Shown: positions 18,093 to 27,281, counted from the first letter of the stretch. The stretch: DNA of 64,000 nt from an uncultured Collinsella sp. (GCA_902489945.1 CABUBZ010000002.1:1-64000), one strand, 5' to 3'. Numbers and translations: made by a program. The notes: generated by a model from the sequence alone, not told the origin.

Positions 18093-18932
18093 CTACATCA
18101 GCGATAGAACCGCGTGGGCCACGCCGTCGTGGTCGTTGTCAAACTCCGTCACCGCATCCGCCACGGCCTTTACCTCGGTCGTGGCGTTTTTCATTGCGCA
18201 CGCGTGTCCCACAGCCTCAAACATACCAAGATCATTGGAACTGTCGCCGAAGCCGTAAGAATCGGTGACGGAAATGCCCAGATGCCCGCACAGCCAACGG
18301 ATCGCCATGCCCTTGGACACATCGTTACGCGTTATTTCGAAATTGTTGGGGTAGGACGAGACTACGGCAATGCCGGGCATCGTCTTGAGAAACCGACCGA
18401 GCGTCTCCCCCTCCCCCGCATTGCGCCAATACAGGATCACACGTTCCACATCGGCCAGGCGGGCCATGATCTGCTCGGGCGTCCCATCAACAGGCGTGTG
18501 CACGGCGCGCAGGGCGTCGGCCACGCGTGAATCACCTTGGCTGAATTCATCTAATCGATCATACATGCTGCTCGGCATGAGGCAATCGCCGTCGACGAAC
18601 ACCTCAAATGTCACGTCGAGGTCACGGGCAAAACTCCAGATGCGCTCAGCAACCCCATTCCTCAAAGGCTCGCACATAATGGTAGTCATCCGCATACAAC
18701 CGGCAGGCGTGACGTCCGAAAGTTCGGCCACCGAGGTACCACCGGAACACACGACGTAGTTTACCGCCGGATGAGCCAACAACTCACGCGGCACCCCCAT
18801 AAGCGGACGGCCCGTGCAGGGCACAAATTCGATCCCGTTCTCATGCAAGACATCGAGCATCTCGACCGTCGCCGGTGTGATCCGGTTGTCGCTTGAAAGC
18901 AGCGTTCCATCCATGTCGGAAAAAACAATCAC
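18093..18932 (-). CDS. HAD-superfamily Cof-type phosphatase
   Basis: 279 aa from the GTG at 18932, which has AAGGGAG 6 nt upstream; the longer frame to 18980 runs through a terminator, which argues against it. Motif I is FSDMDGTLLS. A Cof-type (IIB) cap domain and the late motif YGFGDSSNDLGMF follow. Such enzymes dephosphorylate sugar phosphates or flavin precursors. It lies downstream of the glycyl-radical/aldolase group but behind its terminator, so it is probably a separate unit. Confidence 0.85.
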   Translation of the reverse strand: MIVFSDMDGTLLSSDNRITPATVEMLDVLHENGIEFVPCTGRPLMGVPRELLAHPAVNYVVCSGGTSVAELSDVTPAGCMRMTTIMCEPLRNGVAERIWSFARDLDVTFEVFVDGDCLMPSSMYDRLDEFSQGDSRVADALRAVHTPVDGTPEQIMARLADVERVILYWRNAGEGETLGRFLKTMPGIAVVSSYPNNFEITRNDVSKGMAIRWLCGHLGISVTDSYGFGDSSNDLGMFEAVGHACAMKNATTEVKAVADAVTEFDNDHDGVAHAVLSLM

Positions 18933-18960
18933 CTTGACTCCCTTCGCAGCCTCACCATAC

Positions 18961-18990
18961 AAAAACAGCCGCCCGCGCAAGGCAGGCGGC
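18961..18990 (-). terminator. terminator of the glycyl radical enzyme operon
   Basis: GCCGCC(C) and GGCGGC arms (18968-18976, 18982-18990), followed on the minus strand by GTTTTTG. It lies between the aldolase gene and the HAD gene. Confidence 0.7.
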
Positions 18991-19074
18991 CACTCCCGTC
19001 AGATGCAATCGATTCGTTTGCCCCGCTTCGGGCAAGATGCGTCAATCCGTGATCGGCACTGACCAGAACATCAA

Positions 19075-19740
19075 TTAGCGCAGAGTCTTGCGGCCGTATG
19101 CCTTATTCCAGTTCTCGGTGAATTCGGCGACGGCAATCTCGGTTCCCGGGTGATCGACCATCTGCTTAACCACATCAGGCTGCACAGTCACGGCCTGGAT
19201 ACCGGCAGCGATGAGCTCGTGAACCTGCTCAACGCTCTTGAAGGAAGCAGCGATGACCTTGGACTCGACGCCCTGGGCAGCAAGCATGTTGATGAGGTCG
19301 ATGGTCTGGCCCACGCCATCACCATAGTTGCACATGCGGTTGACGTAAGGAGCCAAGTAATCGGCACCGTTCAACGCAGCAAGGAAGGCCTCGTCTGCAG
19401 AGTAGATGGCAGTAGCCAGGACGTTCAGACCCTCGGCCTTGGCAGCCTTGATAGCCTTCAGGCCCTCACGTGTGACGGGGATTTTGACGTAGGTGTTCTC
19501 GGGACGCAGGCCGCAAATGTAGCGGGCCTCCTCCATGATGCCGTCGAAGTCGGCGGAAACGCTCTGGATGAAGAGCTTTTGGTCCGGACGCAGGTAGTCA
19601 ACGAGCTCCTTGATGACCTCCTCGGGCTTCTTGCCGCTCTTGGTAATGATCGTGGGGTTGGTGGTCACGCCAGCAAGGTTGAGCAGCTCGTCATACTCTT
19701 TGATGGCGTTGATGTCGGCGGTGTCCAGAACGAATTCCAT
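19075..19740 (-). CDS. fsa: fructose-6-phosphate aldolase / transaldolase-like
   Basis: 221 aa, the short transaldolase subfamily. The Schiff-base lysine is K86 in TYVKIPVT. FVLDTADI and GVTTNPTII are N-terminal hallmarks. FSA enzymes cleave fructose 6-phosphate or 1-deoxyfructose 6-phosphate to glyceraldehyde 3-phosphate plus dihydroxyacetone or hydroxyacetone. It is the last gene (84-nt gap) after a glycyl radical enzyme and its activase, the arrangement of E. coli ybiW-ybiY-fsaA. That fits cleavage of the radical enzyme's product. Confidence 0.88.
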   Translation of the reverse strand: MEFVLDTADINAIKEYDELLNLAGVTTNPTIITKSGKKPEEVIKELVDYLRPDQKLFIQSVSADFDGIMEEARYICGLRPENTYVKIPVTREGLKAIKAAKAEGLNVLATAIYSADEAFLAALNGADYLAPYVNRMCNYGDGVGQTIDLINMLAAQGVESKVIAASFKSVEQVHELIAAGIQAVTVQPDVVKQMVDHPGTEIAVAEFTENWNKAYGRKTLR

Positions 19741-19824
19741 GGGATTCCCTTTCTCTTGGGTCCTAGCGGGCGCATGCCCGTTGTGTACTATTTCAATCGA
19801 TGGCGGGTCAAACGCATATCTCGA

Positions 19825-20715
19825 TCACTCTCCACGCACCACCACCTTAAGACCCTGCTGCTCGCACAGCACGGCGGCGCGCTCAGCAGCCTCGTCAGTC
19901 ACCTGATCGATGTCGGCCATGCTGTACGGCAGGCCAAGGGATGCGTATTTCGATGCCCCCAATTGATGGAACGGAAGGATGTCGGCTCGCGCGATGCCCA
20001 GTTCGCAGATGCGACGGGCGTTGGCAAGCACGTTTTTGTCCGACGCGGTAAATCCCGGAATGATAGGCATGCGAGCCACCACGCAGGCGCCTTTCGCGAG
20101 CACGGCACGCAAGTTGGCATCGCGCACCGCCGTGTCCAACCTGAGCACCTCGAGCGAGCGGGCACGGTCAGCAATCTTAAAATCGACCAAGAACACATCG
20201 CAAGCCCGTGCCAGACGCCCGGGATCGACGGCGAGCTTCACGGCGAGCGTAGTCTCAAGCGCGGTAGAGATTCCGGCGGCATGCATGCGCTCGAGCAGAT
20301 CGAGCACCACTTCTTGTCGGACCGCGCCCGCCAAGCACTCGCCGCCCGAAACCGTGATTCCACCGCCGCTTTCCTCATAGAAAACGCGATCGCGCAGCAG
20401 CTCATCGGCAAGCGAGCCCACCGTGCGGTACCGTCCCATAAGCTCTTTGGCGGCCGTGGGGCAAGCCGCGGGGTCCGTATCGCACGGGCACCCGTTGGCG
20501 TCGCGCGTACCGTCTGCCCGCACCGAGCAACCGATGCACAGGCTTTTCTTCCACATGACCTGGGGCTCAAAGGAAAGGTTTTCCGGATTACAGCACCAGG
20601 GACACGTGAACGGGCACCCCTTGCAGAACACCACGGAACGGATCCCGCCGCCGTCATGCAGCGAATAGCGCTGAACCTGTGTCACGCAGAGCTCGTACTC
20701 CTCGCTAGAGCACAT
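19825..20715 (-). CDS. glycyl radical enzyme activase (radical SAM)
   Basis: About 296 aa from the ATG at 20715 (CAGGAG upstream). The radical SAM cluster motif is CPFTCPWC, and an inserted ferredoxin-like cysteine set follows (CIGCS..., GCPCDTDPAACP). GGGITVSGGE is the SAM-binding glycine motif. It abstracts a hydrogen from the glycine of its partner enzyme under anaerobic conditions. It overlaps the stop of that enzyme's gene by 11 nt, so the two are translationally coupled. Confidence 0.93.
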   Translation of the reverse strand: MCSSEEYELCVTQVQRYSLHDGGGIRSVVFCKGCPFTCPWCCNPENLSFEPQVMWKKSLCIGCSVRADGTRDANGCPCDTDPAACPTAAKELMGRYRTVGSLADELLRDRVFYEESGGGITVSGGECLAGAVRQEVVLDLLERMHAAGISTALETTLAVKLAVDPGRLARACDVFLVDFKIADRARSLEVLRLDTAVRDANLRAVLAKGACVVARMPIIPGFTASDKNVLANARRICELGIARADILPFHQLGASKYASLGLPYSMADIDQVTDEAAERAAVLCEQQGLKVVVRGE

Positions 20716-23023
20716 GCTCGCTCCTGTTGATGATGTCATCCTGCAGCGTCTTCGACAGTTCGACGAACATGGCGCTGTAGCCGGCAACACGAACGACCAG
20801 GTCCTTGTGCTGTTCGGGATGCTTTTGCGCCTCGATCAGCGTCGCGCGGTCGACCACGTTGAACTGGATATGCTGCAGCTTGAGTCGAGAGAACGCGCGG
20901 ATGTACGCGGCGAGCTTTTCCGTACCCAACTCGCCGGCAAGCGACGAGGGCGAGAACTTCACGTTGAGCAGGCTGCCGTTGGAATCGAGCACGTTCTCGA
21001 GCTTGCTGACGCTCTTGAGGCTCGCAGTGGGGCCGTGGCCGTCGCGACCGACCATGGGAGACAGGCCGCCGTCGGCAAGCTGCTCGTGCGCGAGGCGTCC
21101 ATCGGGCGTGGCGCCGCAGGCGGCGCCCAAGGGCACATGGGCCGACACGGTGTAGCTGCCCGGCTGGAACTTGCCGTCGCGCACGTTATCGTACTTCTCG
21201 ACCTCGTGGCCGTAGTACGCCAAGAAATGGGAGCCGATCAAATCGACCTCGTCAATGTCGTTGCCGTACTTGGGGTAGCGGTTGATGCACGCCTGACGAA
21301 TGGCCTCGTCGCCCTCGACGGACCAGTTGCGGTGCAACATGGCGAGCATCTCCTGATAGGTCATGGTCGGCTCGATCTTCTGTCCGTTCTCGCCGACGCC
21401 AAACACAGCGCGCTTGATCACCGTGAGCGAATCGGCCAGGTTGGCGGTGCCGACGCCCTGCACACCGGAGGGATTGTAACGGGCACCGCCCTCGGTGATG
21501 TCGCGACCCTTCTCGAGGCTGTCGAGCACCAGACAGGAGAGCAGCGGCGTGGGCGAGGTGACGCGATGCGCCATGTCGCACACGTTGCAACCGCGGACCA
21601 TGAGCCCCACGTATTTGGAAATGGTGCCCTCGAGGGCATGCTCCAGATCCTCGAACGTGTCGAACCCGTCGGGGTTGCCCTCGAGCGTCAGCTCGAGGCA
21701 GCGCACCATGTTGAACATCGAGATGTCGTGCAGGCCGTACATGCGGCCGGGGATGGACAGCTCCACGCAGCCCACCACGGCGTAGTCGCGCGCGTCCTCA
21801 AGCAAGATGCCTCGGTTGGTGAAGGCCTCGATGTTGACCTCGTCGTTGAAGCACTGGGGCAGGCCGTCGCCCAGCTTGATAATGTCGCAGGCCTCGTGAT
21901 AGAGCGCATCGGGTGTGTTCTTGTGCACGCGCAGCGACAGGTTGGGCTGCGGCAGGCGCGTGTCCTTCTGGATATCGAGCAAAAGTGTCGAAAGCTCGTT
22001 GGAGCAGTCGTTGCCTTCGGCGTCCACGCCGCCCACCACCAGGTTGAAGCCGATGGGGAACCCGGCGAAGAACGCGGCGCTCTCCGTGGAGCGAATCGCC
22101 ACGAGCGTGTTGGTCTTGAGGTAGAAGCACTGGATGAGCTCGCGGATGAACGCGGGCGTCTCCCCCGCTGCCACGCTCACCTGGTAGTACGGCCACAAAT
22201 ACTGGTCCATACGGCCCAGCGAGAGCGAGCTGGCGTTGCTCTCGTGCTGGAGCGCCACCTCGGTGAGCCATACCAGCTGCAGGGCATCGTACAGGTCGCG
22301 CGCCGGCTCGGTAGCGATATGCGACAGGATCTCGGCCATGCGAGCGAGCTCAACGGCGCGCTCGGGCGTCGCGGTCTCGGCAAGCATGCGCACGTGGGCC
22401 TCGTAGCGATGGATGTAGGCGACCATGGCCTCGAGCGAGATGACGGCCGCATCCAGGAAGTCGTTGCCGGGTTCCTCGGCATGGCGGCGCTTGGCCTCGG
22501 CAAGAATATCGCCGTAGCCGCGCGTCAGTACGCTGGGGAAATCGCAGATGATGTGTCCTTGGCCCTTATCGGTTTGCGCGACGGCAAAAATCTTGGTTTT
22601 TTGAGCCTCGAGCACCTCGGGATCGGCATGCTCGGTATACCAGTCATTGAGCGACCGGCCGCTCCAGAAGGGATACAGCACCTCGCGATAGTATTTCTTG
22701 TCCTCTTCGGACATATCGAACTTGTCCTGCGGACGGGTGGGGAACTCGTCCAGCTCATCCAGAATCCAGTACGGGGACATCTCGGGCGATATGACACCCG
22801 CGCGCGGCTTGGCGCTGCGGTTACCTACCAACAGGTCATAATCGTCCACGACGATCTTATGGTTCGCGAGCAGATGTTCCAGGGCCCGGGCGCGACGAAT
22901 CACGGCGGGCTGTCCCTCCGTCTCCTGATAACTCTCCATATAGAGCGTCGCGCGCTCCAAGGAAACCTGACGGTTCTCTGCGAACAAACTGTCCTTGATT
23001 ACCTGAGTGCGCTGGGTAAGCAT
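20705..23023 (-). CDS. glycyl radical enzyme, PflD/YbiW-like (likely anhydrohexitol-phosphate lyase)
   Basis: 772 aa from the ATG at 23023 (GGAGGG upstream). The thiyl cysteine is C419 in VVGCVELS; the single Cys with an adjacent Val-Glu marks a C-O or C-C lyase rather than true pyruvate formate-lyase (CC). The glycyl radical site is G748 in RVAGYSA. E. coli YbiW and PflD open 1,5-anhydroglucitol or 1,5-anhydromannitol 6-phosphate to 1-deoxyfructose 6-phosphate, which FSA then cleaves. The adjoining activase and FSA genes suggest the same pathway (inference). No anhydrohexitol PTS is adjacent. A DeoR regulator is divergent. Confidence 0.85.
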   Translation of the reverse strand: MLTQRTQVIKDSLFAENRQVSLERATLYMESYQETEGQPAVIRRARALEHLLANHKIVVDDYDLLVGNRSAKPRAGVISPEMSPYWILDELDEFPTRPQDKFDMSEEDKKYYREVLYPFWSGRSLNDWYTEHADPEVLEAQKTKIFAVAQTDKGQGHIICDFPSVLTRGYGDILAEAKRRHAEEPGNDFLDAAVISLEAMVAYIHRYEAHVRMLAETATPERAVELARMAEILSHIATEPARDLYDALQLVWLTEVALQHESNASSLSLGRMDQYLWPYYQVSVAAGETPAFIRELIQCFYLKTNTLVAIRSTESAAFFAGFPIGFNLVVGGVDAEGNDCSNELSTLLLDIQKDTRLPQPNLSLRVHKNTPDALYHEACDIIKLGDGLPQCFNDEVNIEAFTNRGILLEDARDYAVVGCVELSIPGRMYGLHDISMFNMVRCLELTLEGNPDGFDTFEDLEHALEGTISKYVGLMVRGCNVCDMAHRVTSPTPLLSCLVLDSLEKGRDITEGGARYNPSGVQGVGTANLADSLTVIKRAVFGVGENGQKIEPTMTYQEMLAMLHRNWSVEGDEAIRQACINRYPKYGNDIDEVDLIGSHFLAYYGHEVEKYDNVRDGKFQPGSYTVSAHVPLGAACGATPDGRLAHEQLADGGLSPMVGRDGHGPTASLKSVSKLENVLDSNGSLLNVKFSPSSLAGELGTEKLAAYIRAFSRLKLQHIQFNVVDRATLIEAQKHPEQHKDLVVRVAGYSAMFVELSKTLQDDIINRSEHVL

Positions 23024-23035
23024 CTGACCCTCCAA

Positions 23036-23188
23036 AAGACGATGCCGAATGCGGCTTGTTTTGTCTTAAGTTATCCCACTCTTTATTGTTTTGCAATTGT
23101 TTTTTCTTAGTTTGTTCGATTCTTTCTGATTTTTCAAAATACACGTATACTGAAACAAGACGAAACAAGAAAGAAAGCTGGAGTATCC
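23036..23188. promoter_or_regulatory. divergent control region of the glycyl radical operon and deoR
   Basis: AT-rich 150 nt. A rightward -10 TATACT lies at 23146-23151. Several copies of a TTGTTTC/GAAACAA-type half-site occur (GAAACAA at 23152-23158 and 23162-23168; TTTGTTCG near 23111), as expected for a DeoR-family repressor binding tandem sites between the two genes. Confidence 0.45.
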
Positions 23189-23944
23189 ATGTTCCCGGAA
23201 GAACGTCATGCCCTCATCTGCTCGCTGATCGACAAAAACGGCCGCGTGACGGTCACCGATCTGGCACGTCGGTTCGACGTGACCGAAGATTGCATTCGCA
23301 AGGACCTGAAGCAGCTGGCCGCCAACGGCAAATGCCAGCGCGTATACGGCGGCGCCACCCGAACGCAGAACGGCGAGGAGCGCAACGTGGTCAAGCGCCT
23401 TACCATGTTCCAGCCCGAAAAGCAGGCCATCGCGCACAAGGCGCTTGAGTTTATCGAGCCGAAACAGACCATCTACCTGGATATTTCAAGCACTAACCTG
23501 TATTTGGCACAACTAATTGCACAATCGGACATCGCATGTACCGTGGTTTCGCCCATGATCGATATCCTTACGGCGCTGGCGACGGCCTCCAACGTCACGG
23601 CAATCTGCCCCGGCGGCACCATCAGCGCCGAGCTGAACGGCTTTGTGGGCGCCGTAGCAGTGGACGCCCTGAAGCGTTTTCGATTTGAGATGGCATTCAT
23701 CGGCGCATACGGTGTAGACAGCGAATCGCGTGAGGTTACGACCTACGACGCCGACGACGGCCTGCTGAAGCGCTGCGCCATCGAATGCGCCGGCCGTTCG
23801 TATCTGGTGTGCGAGTCGCGCAAGTTCAGCACGCTCGGTAACTATCATTTCGCCAGTTTTGAAGATTTTGACGCCCTGATCTGCGACGACGAGGATGTCG
23901 CTGCCATCGAGCAGGTGCAGGCGGCGGGATTGGACGTGCTGTAG
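23189..23944 (+). CDS. DeoR-family transcriptional regulator
   Basis: 251 aa. The N-terminal helix-turn-helix (about 6-57) is ERHALICSLIDKNGRVTV-type with DLARRFDVTEDCIRKDL. The C-terminal DeoRC sugar-phosphate sensor domain (about 75-235) includes a YLDISST segment. It is divergent from the glycyl radical enzyme operon and is its most likely local regulator, sensing a phosphosugar of that pathway (inference). Start: GGAG 7 nt upstream. No other gene follows in its operon. Confidence 0.9.
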   Translation: MFPEERHALICSLIDKNGRVTVTDLARRFDVTEDCIRKDLKQLAANGKCQRVYGGATRTQNGEERNVVKRLTMFQPEKQAIAHKALEFIEPKQTIYLDISSTNLYLAQLIAQSDIACTVVSPMIDILTALATASNVTAICPGGTISAELNGFVGAVAVDALKRFRFEMAFIGAYGVDSESREVTTYDADDGLLKRCAIECAGRSYLVCESRKFSTLGNYHFASFEDFDALICDDEDVAAIEQVQAAGLDVL

Positions 23945-24065
23945 GGTGCAACTATAGCCCGCCAAGGAATTATGAGGATACCTTTTGGGACATCCACGCC
24001 GGCACCGTTATTCCGCACGCTCCCACACACCCTGCACGAGTCCGCAACACCTCTGTGCGACAGCT

Positions 24066-24554
24066 TTACGCCTGCTGATAGTGCAGGTGAGCCTCATCGA
24101 TATCGGCCAGGTCGCGGTCGAGGTAGCGGCGCGCGAGCCAGTTGGCCATGGGGAGATTTTGATCCAGGTAGTTGCCACACTCCTCGGGAGCGGCTCCGGG
24201 GACATCGCCCTCAAAGTCGGCGACGAACTCAAACAGCTCGCGGACGAGCGGCAGGATCTCCTCGCTCGTTACCTCACCAAACACGACCAGGTAAAAGCCC
24301 GTGCGGCAGCCCATGGGGCCAAAGTAGACAATACGGCTCGACCACTCGGCATGATTGCGAAGGAAGGTCGCGCCCAGGTGCTCGATGGTATGGCACTCGG
24401 CCGTGTTCATGACCGGCTCCTTGTTGGGCGTGGTCAGGCGCAGGTCAAAGGTGGTGACGGCAGTGCCGGTCGCCGGATCGCGGTCGATGCGGCTCACGTA
24501 CACGCCGGGCTCAAGCAGCAGATGATCGACAGAAAAGCTCGCGATGCGCTCCAT
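24066..24554 (-). CDS. luxS: S-ribosylhomocysteine lyase
   Basis: 162 aa, full length. Zinc ligands H55 and H59 in CHTIEHLGA and C126 in EECGN, with catalytic C83 in GPMGCRTG. It splits S-ribosylhomocysteine to homocysteine and the autoinducer-2 precursor, as part of the activated methyl cycle in the cytoplasm. It is monocistronic, with hairpin repeats between it and the upstream kinase gene. Start is the ATG at 24554. Confidence 0.97.
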   Translation of the reverse strand: MERIASFSVDHLLLEPGVYVSRIDRDPATGTAVTTFDLRLTTPNKEPVMNTAECHTIEHLGATFLRNHAEWSSRIVYFGPMGCRTGFYLVVFGEVTSEEILPLVRELFEFVADFEGDVPGAAPEECGNYLDQNLPMANWLARRYLDRDLADIDEAHLHYQQA

Positions 24555-24574
24555 GGCAGATCCTCTCGTTAGTC

Positions 24575-24651
24575 AATTTGGGACGGGGCTCTTTTAGCTG
24601 GTTCGAATGGTCGCACCAATCATACCAGTCAAAAAAGCCCCGTCCCAAATT
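24575..24651. repeat. long hairpin repeat with GGGACGGGG arms
   Basis: 27-nt arms (24575-24601, 24625-24651) with a few mismatches; each begins AATTTGGGACGGGGCT. It resembles a REP or small MITE between luxS and the kinase gene and may lie in the luxS leader. Confidence 0.65.
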
Positions 24652-24657
24652 AGCCAC

Positions 24658-24695
24658 CTGGGACGAGGCTAATGATTTTTTGATCCCCGTCCCAG
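24658..24695 (-). terminator. terminator-like hairpin after the FGGY kinase
   Basis: CTGGGACGAGG pairs with CCCCGTCCCAG (one mismatch). Its arms share GGGACG with the repeat at 24575-24651, so it may be a related repeat reused as terminator. Confidence 0.55.
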
Positions 24696-24705
24696 AAAAA
24701 TCATT

Positions 24706-26196
24706 CTAGGCAGTGTAGGAAATTGTGGCCTTCACCGCGTGGCGCCAGCCGGCGATCTTTTTGGCTCGCTCGTCGGCCGGCATCGAAGGCTCCACGATAC
24801 TGCGAGCGCCGTAGACGTCGACGACGTCGCGCGTGTACATGCCCAGCGCAATGCCGCAGGCCCAAGCCGCGCCCAGGCCGCTCATCTCGTCGTTGCTCGC
24901 GATGCGGATGGGCGAGCCCACAAGATCGCTCTCAAACTGCATCAGGTACGCATCGCGCGTGGGGCCGCCGTCAACGCGAAGCTCGGCCAGCGCCGCGCCC
25001 GAATCCTCGACCATCGCATCGATCACGTCGAAGATCTGATAGGCGATCGACTCGTCGGCAGCCTTCACGAACTCCGCGCGGCCGGTGGTGCGCGTCATGC
25101 CAAAGACGCAGCCCTCGGCGTCGCTTGCCCAGTGCGGCGCGCCCAGGCCGGTAAACGCCGGCACAAAGTAGACGCGGCTCGCCGGGTTGGCGGCATAGCA
25201 CAGGTCGGTGACCTCTTCGGGGTTGTTGATGAGCTCCAGGTCGTCACGCAGCCAGGTCTTGACGGCGCCGGCGTAGCTCACGTTGCCCTCGAGCACGTAC
25301 TCGGTCACGCCGTCCATGCGCCACGCAAGCGAGCTCGAAAGCCCGTGTGAGCTGGCCACAAACTCGTCGCCGACGTTCATCATAACCGAGCTGCCGGTGC
25401 CATAGGTCGCCTTGGCCATGCCGCGGCTGTGGCAACCCTGCGCAAACAAGGCGGCGTGGCTGTCGCCGAGCACGCCGTGAATGGGCACGGGCGCCGGCAA
25501 AAAGCCGCCCAGGTCCGTTGTGCCGAACAGGCCGTCGGAATCGGTCGCCTGCGGCAGGCAAGCAGCGTCGATGCCAAAGGCCTCGCACACCGGCTCGCTC
25601 CAGCAGCCACGGCGCAGGTCGAACAGCTGCGTGCGGCTGGCGTTGGACCAGTCGCAACGAAACTCGGTGCCGCCCGTGAGCGTCCAGACCACCCAGGCAT
25701 CGATGGTGCCCAAGCAAAGCTCGCCCGCCGCAGCGGCCTCGGCAGCCGCCGGAACGTTTGCGAGAATCCAGGCCATCTTGCCCGCCGGATAGTAGGGTGA
25801 GAGCACCAGGCCCGTCGTATCGCGCACCAACTCGGACACGCCCTCGCGTGCGGCCAGCTCGTCGCACAGCTCGCGGGCACGGGCGCACTGCCACACCACG
25901 GCGTCGCACAGCGGCTCGCCCGTCGTGCGGTTCCAGGCAACGGTGGTCTCGCGCTGGTTGGAAATGCCAATGCCGGCGACATCGGCCGGGTTAACCCCGG
26001 TCTCCTCCACCACGGCGCGCGCCACGGCAAGCACGTTGGCAGCGATCTCGGCCGGATCATGGCTCACCCAGCCGGCCTCGTTGACGATCTGGCGGTGTGC
26101 GCGGTCGGCACGATGAATCAGATGGCCGCCCTCGTCCACCAGCAGCGCCTTGGTGCCCTGCGTGGATTGATCGATTCCGATGATGTATTTGCTCAT
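24706..26196 (-). CDS. FGGY-family carbohydrate kinase, glycerol-kinase-like
   Basis: 496 aa. FGGY fold with GIDQSTQGTKALL (phosphate-binding loop), SNQRETTVAW, VVWQCAR, GTIDAWVVW, NASRTQLFD and the ADP-site LRVDGGPT. Many are GlpK signatures, including the QRE triplet and the VWQ tryptophan. The loop GDSHAALF replaces the GDQQAALF of glycerol kinases and is closer to pentulose or tetrulose kinases. No glpF or glpD is present; the neighbours are a split transketolase and a FucI-like isomerase. A ketose kinase is therefore as likely as glycerol kinase. A hairpin at 26311-26339 separates it from the transketolase genes. Confidence 0.8.
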   Translation of the reverse strand: MSKYIIGIDQSTQGTKALLVDEGGHLIHRADRAHRQIVNEAGWVSHDPAEIAANVLAVARAVVEETGVNPADVAGIGISNQRETTVAWNRTTGEPLCDAVVWQCARARELCDELAAREGVSELVRDTTGLVLSPYYPAGKMAWILANVPAAAEAAAAGELCLGTIDAWVVWTLTGGTEFRCDWSNASRTQLFDLRRGCWSEPVCEAFGIDAACLPQATDSDGLFGTTDLGGFLPAPVPIHGVLGDSHAALFAQGCHSRGMAKATYGTGSSVMMNVGDEFVASSHGLSSSLAWRMDGVTEYVLEGNVSYAGAVKTWLRDDLELINNPEEVTDLCYAANPASRVYFVPAFTGLGAPHWASDAEGCVFGMTRTTGRAEFVKAADESIAYQIFDVIDAMVEDSGAALAELRVDGGPTRDAYLMQFESDLVGSPIRIASNDEMSGLGAAWACGIALGMYTRDVVDVYGARSIVEPSMPADERAKKIAGWRHAVKATISYTA

Positions 26197-26310
26197 GTAC
26201 TCTCCTGTCTCCCCCGTCGATTCAACAACTAAAACCCGACGGACAAGGAGCGAGTGGCCGACCGACTCATGAGAGCGCAGCCGGCCTGCTCTGAATTCAA
26301 CCTAAAAGGA

Positions 26311-26339
26311 TTGGTGCAAACCTGTCCCCGATGCACCAA
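26311..26339 (-). repeat. small GGGGACAG hairpin at the transketolase 3' end
   Basis: TTGGTGCA pairs with TGCACCAA, with CCTGTCCCC in the loop, which carries the core shared by the hairpins at 5835 and 7084. It touches the transketolase stop codon and may end that transcript. Confidence 0.6.
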
Positions 26340-27281
26340 CTACTCTGCGGGAAGGAACTCGGCGACCGTCTTGGCAATACCCTCGCCGGTGAGCCCGTAG
26401 TGCGCAAAGACCTCGGGGCTCGTGCCGGTGATGACCGGCGCATCGGGCAGGGAGAGGCACTTGACCGGACGCGGGCAATGCTCGCCCACGACCTGCGCGA
26501 CCATGGAACCCAGGCCGCCGAAGGGGCTGTGCTCTTCGACCGTCACGACGGCGCGCGTGGCGTCGGCGGCCTCGATCACGGCCTCGGCGTCGAGCGGTTT
26601 GACGCAGTACATGTCGAGCACCGTTGCCGAGATACCCTGTTCGGCCAAAAGGTCGGCGGCGTCCACGGCGTGGCGGACCATCTCACCGGTGGCGACAATC
26701 GTCACATCGGTGCCGCGACGCACCCAGGTGGCGCGATCCATCTGGAACGGGCACTCGTCCTCGGTGTACACGTCCTCCACCGGGTTGCGGCCCACGCGGA
26801 TGTAGGCCGGCTTGTTGTCGGCGACCAGGGCACGCACGAGCTCGGCGGTCTGGAATCGATCGCTCGGCAGATACACGCGCATGTTGGGAATCGCGCTCAT
26901 GGCGGCGATATCCTGCGCGGAGTGATGGCTCATGCCTAAGGCGCCGTAGGACACGCCGCCCGAGATGCCGATGAGCTTGACGTTGGTGTTGGAGTACGAA
27001 ACGTCAACCTTGCACTGCTCATACGAGCGCGTGGTCACAAAGGACGCCGGCGAGGCGGCCCAGGCCTTCTTGCCGCACGAGGCCATACCGGCGGCGATAC
27101 TCACCAGGTCCTGCTCGGCGATGCCGACCTCAATGGACTGCTGGGGATACTGATCGAAGAACGGCGTGAGCGATGCGGAGCCGCGGGAGTCGGAGCACAG
27201 GACGACGATGTCTTTATCGGTTGCGGCGGCCTCGAGCAGCGTGTCGCAGATAGCCTTGCGGTTGGCGATCTTGTTAGCCAT
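26340..27281 (-). CDS. transketolase, C-terminal subunit
   Basis: 313 aa from the ATG at 27281 (AAGGAGG upstream). It carries the pyrimidine-binding and C-terminal domains of transketolase: EVGIAEQDLVSIAAGMA near residue 60 with the catalytic glutamate, GVSYGALGMSHHSAQDIA, and VTVEEHSPFGGLG. It pairs with the N-terminal subunit, whose gene it overlaps by 8 nt, to transfer two-carbon units between pentose and triose/tetrose phosphates. Split transketolases are common in anaerobes and are often pathway-dedicated. Confidence 0.93.
   Translation of the reverse strand: MANKIANRKAICDTLLEAAATDKDIVVLCSDSRGSASLTPFFDQYPQQSIEVGIAEQDLVSIAAGMASCGKKAWAASPASFVTTRSYEQCKVDVSYSNTNVKLIGISGGVSYGALGMSHHSAQDIAAMSAIPNMRVYLPSDRFQTAELVRALVADNKPAYIRVGRNPVEDVYTEDECPFQMDRATWVRRGTDVTIVATGEMVRHAVDAADLLAEQGISATVLDMYCVKPLDAEAVIEAADATRAVVTVEEHSPFGGLGSMVAQVVGEHCPRPVKCLSLPDAPVITGTSPEVFAHYGLTGEGIAKTVAEFLPAE

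Noticed and set aside
20714..23110. A 798-codon open frame opposite the glycyl radical enzyme gene, with similar long antisense frames at 41578-44163 and 48575-51337
   Set aside because: They lie exactly opposite well-supported genes in GC-rich DNA where third-position bias opens the reverse frame; the products are His/Arg/Gly/Val-rich with no domain.
24706..26196. Firm glpK assignment for the FGGY kinase
   Set aside because: Many GlpK motifs are present, but the GDSH loop and the lack of glpF/glpD nearby leave the substrate open.
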